Shown here piece by piece: positions 25,618-34,864 of a DNA stretch of 64,000 nucleotides; positions within the stretch are counted from its first letter, which is position 1, and every line of letters starts with the position of its first letter. The position numbers were made by a program, and so were the translations under genes. The notes beneath the pieces are model-generated. The model searched no databases. It saw only the letters and a program-made list of their open reading frames with translations, and was not told the origin of the DNA. The stretch spans positions 1 through 64,000 of the forward strand of contig JAEZSC010000004.1 of the NCBI GenBank assembly GCA_023422005.1, written 5' to 3'. This stretch comes from Bacillota bacterium. Its GTDB lineage: Bacteria > Bacillota > Clostridia > Christensenellales > UMGS416.

Positions 25618-26784
25618 TTATGTTTCACGATACTGTTTGGGTGTCATACCGGTCTGTTTCTTGAACACGTTTTGGAAATAACTCTGCGAGGAAAAGGCCA
25701 GATCGTCGCTGATTCGTGCGACGGGCTTGTCGGTGATATGGAGCAGCCGCTTCGCTTCCTCCAGTTTCAAGTCGGTGATGAAGTCAACCAGCGTCCTGCC
25801 ACTTTTCTGCTGAAATACCTTGCACAGATACGTACGGTTCATTCCCAATGCGGAAGCAATCTCGCCGGTTGTAAGCTTTTTATCCAGGTTGGCGTTGATG
25901 TAACGCATGACCGATGTAACAAGTTTTGACTTCCCTGCGCACTTCATCCCTTCCACGCGGGTGGCAAAGTCCAGCAGCATCCGCATACCCAGCACGGAAA
26001 GCGTGTTGGTATCGTTGAGCAGCTCCGCTTTCTGGATGTAAAGATCGCTCAGCGAGAAGGCAGTATGTTGTGAAAGGCCACCTTCGATGGCGGCGCGGCT
26101 GGCCAGCGTGGCCGTGCAGATCAGCGTGTTCTTGGCCTGGCGCACGTCGTCGTGGGCGATTCGCCCGGCTCGGCCGGTGGGCGGTTGGGCGAACATCTGC
26201 TGCAGGGCCTGCACCTGACCAGCTGCGATGTGAGATAACAACTTCTTCTCCATCAAAAAGGTGTTGTGTATGTCTGCGCCGGAGAACTCCTCTTCGATAG
26301 GCACCGGCTGAGGGAGCGGCAAAGGTATTGGAGAAGCCATATCCTGTTGCAGTAAATCCAACACCGTGATCTTTTCACCGTTGAGCGCGTAGTTTAAGAA
26401 ACACAGGATCTCTAAAAAGCTCTCCAGCGGATAACCCGGCGTACTTTCCAGGTAGCCGGTCAGCTCGGGCAGGCGTCTCTGGGGCTCCCCCAGCTCATGC
26501 AGTATGGCAAGTTTTTGTTCACGGCTGGGCTGTATGCGAAACGATGGCCCGATGATAAGCATGCGATTGTCCGCGGGGATCTTCAGTGCACCAAAATAGA
26601 GATGCGCTGTATCGGTATAATAGAGAGTGCGGGTACATGCATAGATTCTCTCCAGCACCGATTGCACCGGATCCGGGGAGAACTCGACGTTTCGATAGCA
26701 ATACAGAAGTGTATTCCCTTCATATACGCGGGTCTGCAGTCCTGACAGATGCCCCAGGTTTTCACAGAGATATTCGTAGTCCAC
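25618..26784 (-). CDS. AraC-family regulator of the rhamnoside locus
   Basis: A 388-residue regulator. The first 280 residues form a sensor region I do not recognise in detail. The C-terminal 100 residues carry the AraC double helix-turn-helix: TGEIASALGMNRTYLCKVFQ and ARISDDLAFSSQSYFQNVFK, ending KQTGMTPKQYRET. It is divergent from the GH78 gene, the normal layout for a local activator. Confidence 0.88.
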   Translation of the reverse strand: MDYEYLCENLGHLSGLQTRVYEGNTLLYCYRNVEFSPDPVQSVLERIYACTRTLYYTDTAHLYFGALKIPADNRMLIIGPSFRIQPSREQKLAILHELGEPQRRLPELTGYLESTPGYPLESFLEILCFLNYALNGEKITVLDLLQQDMASPIPLPLPQPVPIEEEFSGADIHNTFLMEKKLLSHIAAGQVQALQQMFAQPPTGRAGRIAHDDVRQAKNTLICTATLASRAAIEGGLSQHTAFSLSDLYIQKAELLNDTNTLSVLGMRMLLDFATRVEGMKCAGKSKLVTSVMRYINANLDKKLTTGEIASALGMNRTYLCKVFQQKSGRTLVDFITDLKLEEAKRLLHITDKPVARISDDLAFSSQSYFQNVFKKQTGMTPKQYRET

Positions 26785-26924
26785 TTTGCTATGCCCGTGC
26801 CTTTTATTTCTGATATTACAATTTTACAGACTATATTACAAGATAAAAGTATTGAAAAATCCCTATACTAATAGGCGTCAGAAAGAAAGCAACATGCGAC
26901 ATCAATATGAAGCAGAGGTGCGCA

Positions 26925-29474
26925 ATGAATGCAATCCGGCCGAAAACAGAGTATTTGCTTGACCCCCTTGGCATCGACATCCCGATACCCAGGCTATACT
27001 GGAACTGCGACGGCGGGCTGCGGCAAACAGCTTACCGCATTGTGGCGCAGGATGCGCTGGGCCGGGAAGTCTGGGACAGTGGCCGCGTGGAGAGCGATCG
27101 TATGACGCACATTCCCTATGAGGGCAAAACGCTGGGCAGCCGCGATCGCATACTGTGGAAGGTGTGTTTATGGGATGAGAATGGCGAATCGGGCGACTGG
27201 AGCCAGCCTGCCAGTTTTGAAATGGGCTTGTTGCATGGCACTGACTGGACAGCCAGATGGATTAGCGGCAACTATAGACCTTCCAGGCGCCGGCGGTATC
27301 CGGTGGATTGTTTCAGCAAGACCTTTTCTGCGGGCATGGATATCGCGGCAGCCAGGTTGTATATCACCGCCTGTGGTCTGTATGAAGCGTGGCTCAACGG
27401 GCAGCCTGTGGGCGATCAGCGGTTTACGCCCGGCTATACCGATTACCGACAGCGCGTACAGTACCAAACGTATGATGTAACGGGGATGCTAGCCTGTGGC
27501 GAAAACACGCTGCAAGTTGAGCTGGCCGACGGATGGTATCGCGGCAGCCTGGGCGCATTTGGGTTCACCCACGTTTTCGGCAAAGAGACAAAGCTTCTGT
27601 GCCAGTTGGAAATTCGATATGCCGACGGCAGCGCTCAGACGGTCGCCTCCGACGGCAGCTTTGCGTGGAGCAATGACGGACCGGTACGCTTTGCCGACCT
27701 GAAGGACGGCGAGACCGTTGACGCTCTGCGGCGGCCTTCTTATGCCGATAAGGCCAAAGTGACAGCGCACCCTGTTGTGCCGACGGCGTCCAACAACGTA
27801 CCGGTCTGCGAGCAAGAGCGTATCAAGCCCACGCTCATCGTCACTCCCAACGGTCAAAAGCTGTTGGACTTCGGGCAGAACATTGCAGGCATTGTAGAAT
27901 TCTCGCTGCATGCCACCCAGGGACAACGGATTTTCCTGCGGTTTGGCGAGATCCTCGACGAGAACGGCGAGTTTACGCAGACCAACATACAGTGCAAAAA
28001 CCGCCGGCAACTGACGCCCCTGCAGCAGGTAGAGTATTTCTGCCAGGACGGCGAAAACAGATACAAAACCCGGTTTGCTGTATTCGGTTTCCAGTATGTG
28101 CTTGTGCAGACCGACGTTCCCTTTGTTCCAGAGGATTTCACGGCGATTGCCATCTATTCGGCAATGGAGCAGACCGGCAGCTTCACCTGTTCCAATGCGC
28201 GCATCAACCGCTTTGTGGAGAACACCCTTTGGAGCATGAAGGGCAACTTTCTGGATGTGCCCACCGACTGCCCCACCCGCGAACGGGCCGCATGGACCGG
28301 CGACGCACAGATTTTCTTTGGTACGGGAAGCTATCTGATGAATACCGCTCCCTTCTTCCGCAAGTGGATGAAGGATGTCTTCGACCGGCAAACCCGCGAC
28401 GGCAAGGTGCACTGCATCACGCCGACGGTGGGCAACGAAATGTACATCTCACGCATGGACGGCTCCGTGGGTTGGGCCGACGCTGCGGTCTACATCCCTT
28501 ATCGTTACTGGAAGCGCTACGGTGATAGGCAGCTCCTGCAGGATTGCTATCCGGGGATGCGGCGGTACGCCAAGTTTATGATAGGCCGCACGAATCGCAC
28601 GGGGTTGCTGGGAAAGCCTGTGAAAGGGCCGGACAAAAGGTACACTTACAATTCCGGTCAAGCCTTTGGCGAGTGGCTGGAGCCCCGGGACATGTACGTC
28701 GAGACGATCTGGGGAGACCTGGCCCGCCCCCGGCCGGAGGAGGGCACGGCGTATCTCTCTTATACGATGGCCCTGCTTTGTGAAATAGCAGGTGAGCTTG
28801 ATAAACCGGAAGACGCACTGCTCTTTGCCGAGTACCGTGATGGTGCAAAGAGGGCATACAACCATCTTTTTGCGCCGGAGGGCACCATCGACACCGACCG
28901 ACAGGCCAAGCTGGTGCGGCCGCTGGCGCTGGGACTGTTGGATGATGAGACCCGCAGCAACGTGGGCCAGAGGCTGGTGTGCGCCGCGGAAAAGCGCGGC
29001 TACCGCATCGGCACTGGTTTTCTTTCCACGCCGTTGATACTGCCGGTGCTGACGGAACTGGGGCATGCGGATGTGGCTTACAAGATGCTGGAGCAAGAGG
29101 AGATGCCCGGTTGGCTCTATGAGGTAAAGCAAGGCGCCACGACAGTATGGGAGAACTGGGACGGCTCCGCCAGCCGCAACCACTATTCGCCGGGGGCGGT
29201 ATGCGAGTGGCTGTTTGACACGGCCTGCGGTATCCGTATTAACGGGGAGAACGAGTTCATACTCGAGCCGCAGCCGGGCGGCACGCTGACTTGGGCGCAG
29301 GCCTGCTATGACAGCGTCTATGGGCAGGTGTGCTGCCGGTGGGAGAAGGACGGCGGTATCACCCGCTACACGGTGACGATACCGGCGAACACCGTTGCGA
29401 CAATGGTACTGCCCGATGGAAGGCGTAGCCAACTGACCGCGGGAACCCACGAATTGCTGCAAGATAAGGGCTAA
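26925..29474 (+). CDS. Alpha-L-rhamnosidase (GH78)
   Basis: An 849-residue family 78 glycoside hydrolase releasing terminal L-rhamnose from plant glycosides or polysaccharides. The N-terminal beta domains precede the (alpha/alpha)6 catalytic barrel. The signature VPTDCPTRERAAWTGDAQIF (about residue 450) carries the conserved acidic residues, and ATTVWENWDG lies near the end of the barrel. No signal peptide is visible, so it acts inside the cell on imported oligosaccharides. The ATG at 26925 has AGAGGTG upstream, better than the earlier in-frame ATG at 26907. First of three co-directional genes. Confidence 0.92.
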   Translation: MNAIRPKTEYLLDPLGIDIPIPRLYWNCDGGLRQTAYRIVAQDALGREVWDSGRVESDRMTHIPYEGKTLGSRDRILWKVCLWDENGESGDWSQPASFEMGLLHGTDWTARWISGNYRPSRRRRYPVDCFSKTFSAGMDIAAARLYITACGLYEAWLNGQPVGDQRFTPGYTDYRQRVQYQTYDVTGMLACGENTLQVELADGWYRGSLGAFGFTHVFGKETKLLCQLEIRYADGSAQTVASDGSFAWSNDGPVRFADLKDGETVDALRRPSYADKAKVTAHPVVPTASNNVPVCEQERIKPTLIVTPNGQKLLDFGQNIAGIVEFSLHATQGQRIFLRFGEILDENGEFTQTNIQCKNRRQLTPLQQVEYFCQDGENRYKTRFAVFGFQYVLVQTDVPFVPEDFTAIAIYSAMEQTGSFTCSNARINRFVENTLWSMKGNFLDVPTDCPTRERAAWTGDAQIFFGTGSYLMNTAPFFRKWMKDVFDRQTRDGKVHCITPTVGNEMYISRMDGSVGWADAAVYIPYRYWKRYGDRQLLQDCYPGMRRYAKFMIGRTNRTGLLGKPVKGPDKRYTYNSGQAFGEWLEPRDMYVETIWGDLARPRPEEGTAYLSYTMALLCEIAGELDKPEDALLFAEYRDGAKRAYNHLFAPEGTIDTDRQAKLVRPLALGLLDDETRSNVGQRLVCAAEKRGYRIGTGFLSTPLILPVLTELGHADVAYKMLEQEEMPGWLYEVKQGATTVWENWDGSASRNHYSPGAVCEWLFDTACGIRINGENEFILEPQPGGTLTWAQACYDSVYGQVCCRWEKDGGITRYTVTIPANTVATMVLPDGRRSQLTAGTHELLQDKG

Positions 29475-29526
29475 GGGAACGTATTAGCCGTCGCGAACAC
29501 AGGCAATCACAGGGAGGAGAAAGGGC

Positions 29527-30945
29527 ATGAGGAGAACCAAGGCGCAGTACCCCTTGAATTTCAAGACACTGTTCGGCGTCACGACGATGGGCTTTTTGCA
29601 GACCGTCGCCAACTCACTGATGACTGCGATGCTGATGCTGTATGTGACCGACTATTCCGGTCTGTATACGGGCATCGCCGGCAAGGCAGCGCAGATTGCC
29701 ACGGTATTGCTGCTGGTCGGCCGCCTGTGGGATACGTTCAACGACCCTCTGTTCGGCTATTTGATGGACCGCAGCCCCCGCACCCGCTGGGGCAAGTTCA
29801 AGCCCTTTATGTTCGGCGGCACGCTGGCCGCCACGGTGCTGATCATACTGCTGTTCAACATTCCCAGCGGGTTGGGCGACATGCAGAAGGTCGTCTGGCT
29901 CTACGTGGTCTACATCGTGTTCGAGATCGCATTCTCGCTGATGCCTATGCAACCGCTGACGATCTCGCTTTCAGACGATGAGCAGGTGCGCACGAAGTTG
30001 TTGATCTACCCGAGGATTGGCAACATGCTGATCGCCATACCGGTGTCATTTTTCCTAGCCATTGCCACGATGCTAGGCCATGGCGGCACGCCCAACATCG
30101 GCCTTGCTGTGCTGCTGTTCTGCCTGCCGGTGGGCATCGTGTCGCTGCTGGGCATCGTGGCGATCAAGGAAGGCCGCGCTGACGCCCAGGAGGAGAAGGT
30201 CGTGCTGCGGGACATCCTGCGGATGTATGGCGCGAACAAACCTCTGCTCATTTCCTTGCTTTCCGGTCTCTTCGGAGGCTTCATCTTCAACTTTCTGATG
30301 GCCGCGATCACCTACTACATAAAATACGCGTTCGGCGCGGAGAACCTTGGCACCCAGAGCGCGGTGTGGGGCGGTGTGATGCTGTTGGGCATTCTGGCCG
30401 GTACATTCCTGGCCCAGGCCGTTCAAAAGAGGGCCACACCAGGTCAGTGTTCCATCATCGCTACATCCATCGGCATTGTGCCGCTGGCGGTGCTGTGGCT
30501 CATCAGCCTGGCAGGGCCCATTCACAATGCGGTCGTATTGTATTCTTTGCTGTTCCTGTCGGTCATCGGAACCGGCATGGGCTACATCCCCGGTTCCCTC
30601 ATCGGCATGGAGTGTATGGACTATAACAAATACAAGATGGGCAAGAGCATGGAGGGGTTGGTCAGTACCACGGGCACATTTGTGATGAAGTTGCAGTCGG
30701 CGATTTCCAGCACAGTGACCGGCGCTGTGTTGATTGCCGTGGGGTATGACGCGCAGCGGTATCAAAATGCGTCGTCCATCCCGGATTCGCTATTCAACGG
30801 CCTGGGCATTGTGCTATTCGCACTACCGGTGCTGTTTGGACTGTTGTCCATCGCCGCGATGTGGTTTTATCCGCTGCGCACGAAAGCCCGACGCGATGAG
30901 ATGTACGCGCAGCTCTATGGTGCAAGGAACAACGAACAGAATTGA
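29527..30945 (+). CDS. GPH-family (MelB-type) glycoside:cation symporter
   Basis: A 472-residue transporter with about 12 hydrophobic segments. The MelB-type motif is seen in RLWDTFNDPLFGYLMDRSPRTRWGKFKPF near residues 73-101. Members import glycosides with Na+ or H+. The GGGAGGAGAAA ribosome site is good. Its place between a cytoplasmic rhamnosidase and a GH5 enzyme suggests import of rhamnose-containing or beta-linked glycosides. Confidence 0.9.
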   Translation: MRRTKAQYPLNFKTLFGVTTMGFLQTVANSLMTAMLMLYVTDYSGLYTGIAGKAAQIATVLLLVGRLWDTFNDPLFGYLMDRSPRTRWGKFKPFMFGGTLAATVLIILLFNIPSGLGDMQKVVWLYVVYIVFEIAFSLMPMQPLTISLSDDEQVRTKLLIYPRIGNMLIAIPVSFFLAIATMLGHGGTPNIGLAVLLFCLPVGIVSLLGIVAIKEGRADAQEEKVVLRDILRMYGANKPLLISLLSGLFGGFIFNFLMAAITYYIKYAFGAENLGTQSAVWGGVMLLGILAGTFLAQAVQKRATPGQCSIIATSIGIVPLAVLWLISLAGPIHNAVVLYSLLFLSVIGTGMGYIPGSLIGMECMDYNKYKMGKSMEGLVSTTGTFVMKLQSAISSTVTGAVLIAVGYDAQRYQNASSIPDSLFNGLGIVLFALPVLFGLLSIAAMWFYPLRTKARRDEMYAQLYGARNNEQN

Positions 30946-30969
30946 AACAAGACATGCGGAGGGATATCA

Positions 30970-31992
30970 ATGGATCAGCAATTTTGCAAGGGCTTAAACA
31001 TCGGCGGATGGCTGTCGCAGTGTCCACACACGGAGGAGCACTACGGTACCTTTATCAACGAGGGTGATATCCAGCGCATCGCGGCTTGGGGGTTCGACCA
31101 TATCCGCCTGCCCTTTGATTGCCAGCTGGTTGAGGACGATGCCGCGCCGGGGCAGTATAAGGAAGATGGCTTTGTCCACATCGACAACTGCCTGCAGTGG
31201 TGCGCCGATGCAGGGCTTAACGTGATACTGGATATGCACGCCGCACCGGGATACTATTTTTTCGCCAACCAGAATACGCTTTTTGACGACCCGGCAATGC
31301 AGCAGCGCTTTGTGGCGCTGTGGCAGGTCATTGCTCTGAGATACCGCTCGCTGGGTGGCAGTGTGCGGTTCGAACTGCTCAATGAAGTCGTGGAACCGGA
31401 CAGCAGCAGGTGGAACGCACTGTATCCGAGGGTCATCGAGGCGATCCGCCGCATCGACCCACACCGCGTGATCGTCGTCGGCTGCAACCGATACAGTGCC
31501 GCCGCGGAGTTGAAGAACTTGACACTGGTGGACGATGTGCGTGTCGCTTACACAGTCCACTTCTATGAACCCTATGTATTCACGCACCAGCGCATTAAAT
31601 GGGTAGACATCCTGCGAGACTACGACACAGCGCTGAGCTATCCCGGCGTTGTTGCCGGCATCGCGGAGTTCATCGAGAAGTTCCCGCAATACGAATACGC
31701 CCGGGCTCTGCAGGACCTGCCGATGAACCGCGCAACGATGTTCGCGCAATTGGAAGACGCTGCACAGTTCCAGCAACAGCACAAGAGGACGGTGTATCTA
31801 GGGGAGTTCGGCGTGATTGAGGGTGTGGATGAGGCCAGCCGGGACGCGTGGATATCCGACGTGCTGGACTTCTGCCGGGAGCACGGCATAGGCTACGCGC
31901 TGTGGAGCTACAAGGCCATGGACTTCGGCCTTGTGACACAGCAGGGTGATGTGATCTCGGAGAAATTGGTCAGGCTTCTGGTTGAGGGCTAA
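30970..31992 (+). CDS. GH5-family glycoside hydrolase
   Basis: A 340-residue cellulase-superfamily TIM barrel. Conserved positions are RLPFDC (Arg), LDMHAAPG (His), ELLNEVV (acid/base Glu after Asn), VAYTVHFYEPY (His/Tyr) and YLGEFGVIEG (nucleophile Glu), all present. No signal peptide or carbohydrate-binding module, so it probably hydrolyses imported beta-glucosides or oligosaccharides in the cytoplasm. GGAGGG precedes the ATG; 24 bases separate it from the transporter. Repeat copy C begins 48 bases after its stop. Confidence 0.88.
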   Translation: MDQQFCKGLNIGGWLSQCPHTEEHYGTFINEGDIQRIAAWGFDHIRLPFDCQLVEDDAAPGQYKEDGFVHIDNCLQWCADAGLNVILDMHAAPGYYFFANQNTLFDDPAMQQRFVALWQVIALRYRSLGGSVRFELLNEVVEPDSSRWNALYPRVIEAIRRIDPHRVIVVGCNRYSAAAELKNLTLVDDVRVAYTVHFYEPYVFTHQRIKWVDILRDYDTALSYPGVVAGIAEFIEKFPQYEYARALQDLPMNRATMFAQLEDAAQFQQQHKRTVYLGEFGVIEGVDEASRDAWISDVLDFCREHGIGYALWSYKAMDFGLVTQQGDVISEKLVRLLVEG

Positions 31993-32040
31993 AAGCGATC
32001 AAAGTATGTTGAACACTATGTTCATTCAGTTCATCAATTA

Positions 32041-32147
32041 TTGTATTGCGTAATAAACTGCCCCTGCTTTATAGCAGGGGCTTCAATCGCTTGTTATTAA
32101 TTCCTGCAACCTGCTAGATGGGCTGTTATGAGTTGCGTGTTATTAAC
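32041..32147 (+). repeat. Intergenic palindromic repeat, copy C (divergent)
   Basis: The stem is CCCCTGC/GCAGGGG, different from that of copies B and E, but the flanking TTCAATCGCTTGTTATTAA and the terminal GAGTTGCGTGTTATTAAC are conserved. Between 32148 and 32373 I see only a short palindrome (listed next). Confidence 0.7.
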
Positions 32148-32273
32148 AAACTCTCATGTATCCCAGCATACTAGAGAATAATGTAATTTCTTTAGATTAA
32201 GTCAGGTTGTACACGGAAATAATTTATATGGAACTCGCAATCCCATGACAATTACGCTCTACCCTGCGATAGA

Positions 32274-32300
32274 CCACGTACCCCACGTGGCCTAATTTTT
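32274..32300 (+). terminator. Possible terminator of the rhamnoside operon
   Basis: CCACGT/ACGTGG stem (32274-32279 with 32285-32290), then CCTAA and seven T's. It is about 280 bases after the GH5 stop, beyond repeat copy C, so its use is uncertain. Confidence 0.35.
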
Positions 32301-32373
32301 TTATGTATAAGATTATTTGTGGATGATGACAGGGAAGGGAACCAACTTCGCATTATTGAGAAATCTCTAATAC

Positions 32374-32487
32374 GCGCGGCTGCGGGCTGCAGACCTTCCG
32401 GGAGTGCAGAAAGCCTGTTGTGAAGAGGGTGATTTGCTGATAGTCGATGGAATCGTCGGCCCGGAGACTTGGAAACGGCTCATCTGA
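32374..32487 (+). pseudogene. Fragment of a peptidoglycan-binding domain
   Basis: A start-less frame of 37 codons ending TGA, translating to GVQKACCEEG followed by LLIVDGIVGPETWKRLI. The VDGIVGPETW segment is the usual end of peptidoglycan-binding type 1 and 3 domains of cell-wall hydrolases. A stop lies two codons before the fragment. It looks like the 3' remnant of a lost lysin or hydrolase gene. Confidence 0.55.
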
Positions 32488-32512
32488 ATATGCTATACCA
32501 GATCCAAGTCTC
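32464..32512. repeat. Inverted repeat just upstream of the DUF5658 gene
   Basis: Perfect 10-base arms GAGACTTGGA (32464-32473) and TCCAAGTCTC (32503-32512) around a 29-base loop, ending 7 bases before the AAAGGAGA ribosome site. It could shape translation or bind a regulator. Confidence 0.5.
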
Positions 32513-32533
32513 TCAGCGAAAGGAGACCTTCGC

Positions 32534-32863
32534 ATGGATAGACCAAGAGGATACCAGGCGATTGCGAGATGGTTGTTTTTTGCGCTGGCTCTCCTCAACG
32601 CCCTGGACCTCCTCTGCACCGCGATCTTCATGACCCGGTACGGCACGAGCATCGAGACGAATCCCGCGATTGTTGCTCTGTATGAGCGCAGCCCGTGGGG
32701 TTTTGTAGTTGTAAAGCTTGCAATCAGTGCGGTGATGATCTGCATAGGCATCAACCGGACACGACTAAAGAAGTGGATGACATTTGCCATCGCCCCGCCG
32801 GCTCTGATTTACGGCTATGTGGTGGGGACGTCCCTCTACTGCCTTGCCACACTGCCTTTCTAA
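32534..32863 (+). CDS. DUF5658-like small membrane protein
   Basis: A 109-residue protein with three predicted membrane helices (about residues 12-32, 51-71 and 82-106). The NALDLLCTAIF and ETNPAIVAL segments match the DUF5658 family, whose function is unknown. AAAGGAGA lies 8 bases before the ATG. It stands alone between repeat copies C and D, which again gives a one-gene module. Confidence 0.65.
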   Translation: MDRPRGYQAIARWLFFALALLNALDLLCTAIFMTRYGTSIETNPAIVALYERSPWGFVVVKLAISAVMICIGINRTRLKKWMTFAIAPPALIYGYVVGTSLYCLATLPF

Positions 32864-32887
32864 AAGATGTTTTGTCTTGTTGGTAAC

Positions 32888-33020
32888 CCATAACAGCACC
32901 CTGGAGAGCGAACCTGGCATCGTATAAGTCGAGGCCATTACAGTAGAGGCGGGGGCCTCAATTGCGTGTTATCAGTGATCCTTGACCTTAAGGTAGGCAC
33001 TTGAGTTGCATGTTATTAAC
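32888..33020 (+). repeat. Intergenic palindromic repeat, copy D
   Basis: Starts ACCCATAACAG, carries GGGGGCCTCAATTGCGTG with TTATCAG, and ends GAGTTGCATGTTATTAAC. The left stem arm is diverged. It begins 24 bases after the DUF5658 stop. The remaining gene-free bases up to 33138 show nothing I can assign. Confidence 0.75.
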
Positions 33021-33138
33021 AGAGTAGACCAGAAATTTCACCATTCATATTCTTCCGAATTGCGACAAGATCGTCGGTTTTCTCATGAACACTTGTCCTC
33101 TTGATAAACTGAGATTGTGGGACACGAACACATTAGAG

Positions 33139-33176
33139 GGACCCGTAAGATCGTCGAGAGCAAACCTTGCGGGTCC
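33139..33176 (-). terminator. Hairpin at the 3' end of the ORP-like operon
   Basis: GGACCCGTAAG (33139-33149) pairs with CTTGCGGGTCC (33166-33176), 11 bases with one mismatch, 11 bases beyond the operon's last stop codon. No clear T-run follows on the minus strand, so it may be an mRNA-stabilising hairpin rather than a strong terminator. Confidence 0.45.
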
Positions 33177-33186
33177 TCCGTGCTGT

Positions 33187-34002
33187 TTATTCATCGCACT
33201 CGTCGTGATGCTGATGCTGATGGCACACCGACCCAGTGGATTTTAGTGTTCCGCGCAGGTAGGATTCCACCGCCTCATCGGCACTGCCGATCGCGCTCAC
33301 GATGACCTCAATGTTCTTTTCGCTGAAGATGTCGATGGCACCGCCGCCCATCCCGCCCGAGATGATGACGTTAACGCCCTTGTCATGCAGGAAGTTTGGC
33401 AGGAAGCCAGGCCGGTGGCCAGGGTTGGCGATGGATTCGCTCCGCACAATCCGGTTGTTTTCCACGTGGTACAGGCGGAACCCCTCGCAATGCCCGAAAT
33501 GCTCTGTCACCTGGGTTCCTTCACTTGCTACCGCTACGATCATGGACCTTTCCTCCTTGTGTTCGATGTATTCGTCCAGTATCTGGGCCGCGCACGCGAC
33601 GTACTCGGCACACGGTCGTTTTTGATAATAGCCTTCCGTCCTTTTCTCAGGGGTGGGGTCATCGTGCTCCACGGTCAAGCCCAATAAGTCCCGGCAGATC
33701 AGCGAGTCGTTCTCGGCCTTGAAGCGCAGAGCCAATGTCTGAACAAGCCGGTAGTGCTCCGCCTTGGCCTCGTCGTCTTCCGGGTCCGCATACCCATAGA
33801 GTAGGCCAGCCGCCATCAGCATGCCGCTGACCGCCCCGCAAACCTCGCGAAGCCTGCCCATGCCGCCGCCGAAGGAAGAGGAAAGCTTGAGAGCGGTCTC
33901 GAAGTCCATCTCCGTTTCGTCGCAGAACGCGGCGAAGACTGACTGCGCACAGTTGTAGCCCTGCTCAAACAGCTCCCTGGCCCTATCGCAATGGCGGCTC
34001 AT
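33187..34002 (-). CDS. Fused C_GCAxxG_C_C redox domain + NifX-like cofactor-binding domain
   Basis: A 271-residue protein made of two units. Residues 1-150 match the C_GCAxxG_C_C family (GYNCAQSVFAAFC, FGGGMGRLREVCGAVSG), which is redox or Fe-S related and of unsettled function. Residues 154-271 match the dinitrogenase iron-molybdenum-cofactor/NifX fold (MIVAVASEGTQVTEHFGHCEGF and GGMGGGAIDIFSEKNI), ending in a His-rich tail. The frame is open throughout, yet AAGGAGG stands at 33552-33558 just before Met154, so the NifX part (118 residues) is probably also made separately. It is the last gene of the operon and overlaps mrp by four bases. Confidence 0.8.
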   Translation of the reverse strand: MSRHCDRARELFEQGYNCAQSVFAAFCDETEMDFETALKLSSSFGGGMGRLREVCGAVSGMLMAAGLLYGYADPEDDEAKAEHYRLVQTLALRFKAENDSLICRDLLGLTVEHDDPTPEKRTEGYYQKRPCAEYVACAAQILDEYIEHKEERSMIVAVASEGTQVTEHFGHCEGFRLYHVENNRIVRSESIANPGHRPGFLPNFLHDKGVNVIISGGMGGGAIDIFSEKNIEVIVSAIGSADEAVESYLRGTLKSTGSVCHQHQHHDECDE

Positions 34003-34847
34003 TGCGGCTTGCCTCCGGCATCGGCTTCCAGTAGGTCTGCCACGTTGTCAAACCAATCACCCTCATACAACTCAATCATGCCTTTGTCACAGGCTGTGGC
34101 GAGTTTGGGATCAATCGGCAGCTTGGCCAGTACATTGAGATGATGCTTTTCGGCAATCTCCTCAATGTGGCTGTCGCCAAAGATTGGGTAGTCCTTCCCG
34201 TTGTCCGGGCAGTGGAAGTAGGACATGTTCTCCACCAGGCCAAGGATCGGAATGTTCATCATCTCTGCCATCTTCACAGCCTTGGCGACGATCATCGAAA
34301 CGAGCTCCTGCGGGGAAGTCACCACGACGATGCCATCCACGGGGATGGATTGAAACACCGTCAGCGGCACATCACCGGTGCCCGGAGGCATGTCGATGAA
34401 CAGGAAGTCCACCTCGTTCCAGATCACGTCCGTCCAGAATTGCTTAACCGTGCCCGCGAGGATCGGCCCGCGCCAGATCACGGGGTCGGTGTCGTTCTCC
34501 AGCAGCAGGTTGATCGACATGATCTCGATGCCGGTTTTGCTCTGGGCGGGGAAGAGGCCGAACTCACTGCCTTGGGCCTTCGCCCAAATGCCAAATGCCT
34601 TAGGGATGGAGGGGCCAGTCACGTCCGCGTCAAGTATGGCGGTACGGTGCCCTCTGCGGTTCATCGCCACAGCAAGCATGGATGTGACCAGGGACTTGCC
34701 GACGCCGCCCTTGCCGCTCATGACGCCGATGACCTTTTTCACACTACTGAGCTCATTGAGCTTCTCAGAAAAGTCGTTCTCTTCCCGGCTCCGTTCAGCA
34801 CAACTCTCCCCGCAGCTGCCACAATCGTGGTTGCAAGTTTCACTCAT
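33999..34847 (-). CDS. mrp: Mrp/NBP35-family iron-sulfur carrier ATPase
   Basis: A 282-residue P-loop ATPase that carries Fe-S clusters to target proteins. The N-terminus has a CNHDCGSCGESC cysteine cluster as in NBP35-like members. Walker A is MSGKGGVGKSLV (about residue 43), then LDADVTGPSIPKAFG and DMPPGTGDVPL. The C-terminal C-x-x-C of many Mrp proteins is reduced to a single Cys (FHCPDNGKD), so cluster binding may rest on the N-terminal cysteines. It is co-directional with the MBL, MinD-like and NifX genes. Confidence 0.9.
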   Translation of the reverse strand: MSETCNHDCGSCGESCAERSREENDFSEKLNELSSVKKVIGVMSGKGGVGKSLVTSMLAVAMNRRGHRTAILDADVTGPSIPKAFGIWAKAQGSEFGLFPAQSKTGIEIMSINLLLENDTDPVIWRGPILAGTVKQFWTDVIWNEVDFLFIDMPPGTGDVPLTVFQSIPVDGIVVVTSPQELVSMIVAKAVKMAEMMNIPILGLVENMSYFHCPDNGKDYPIFGDSHIEEIAEKHHLNVLAKLPIDPKLATACDKGMIELYEGDWFDNVADLLEADAGGKPQ

Positions 34848-34864
34848 TGGTTTTTCTCCTTTTG

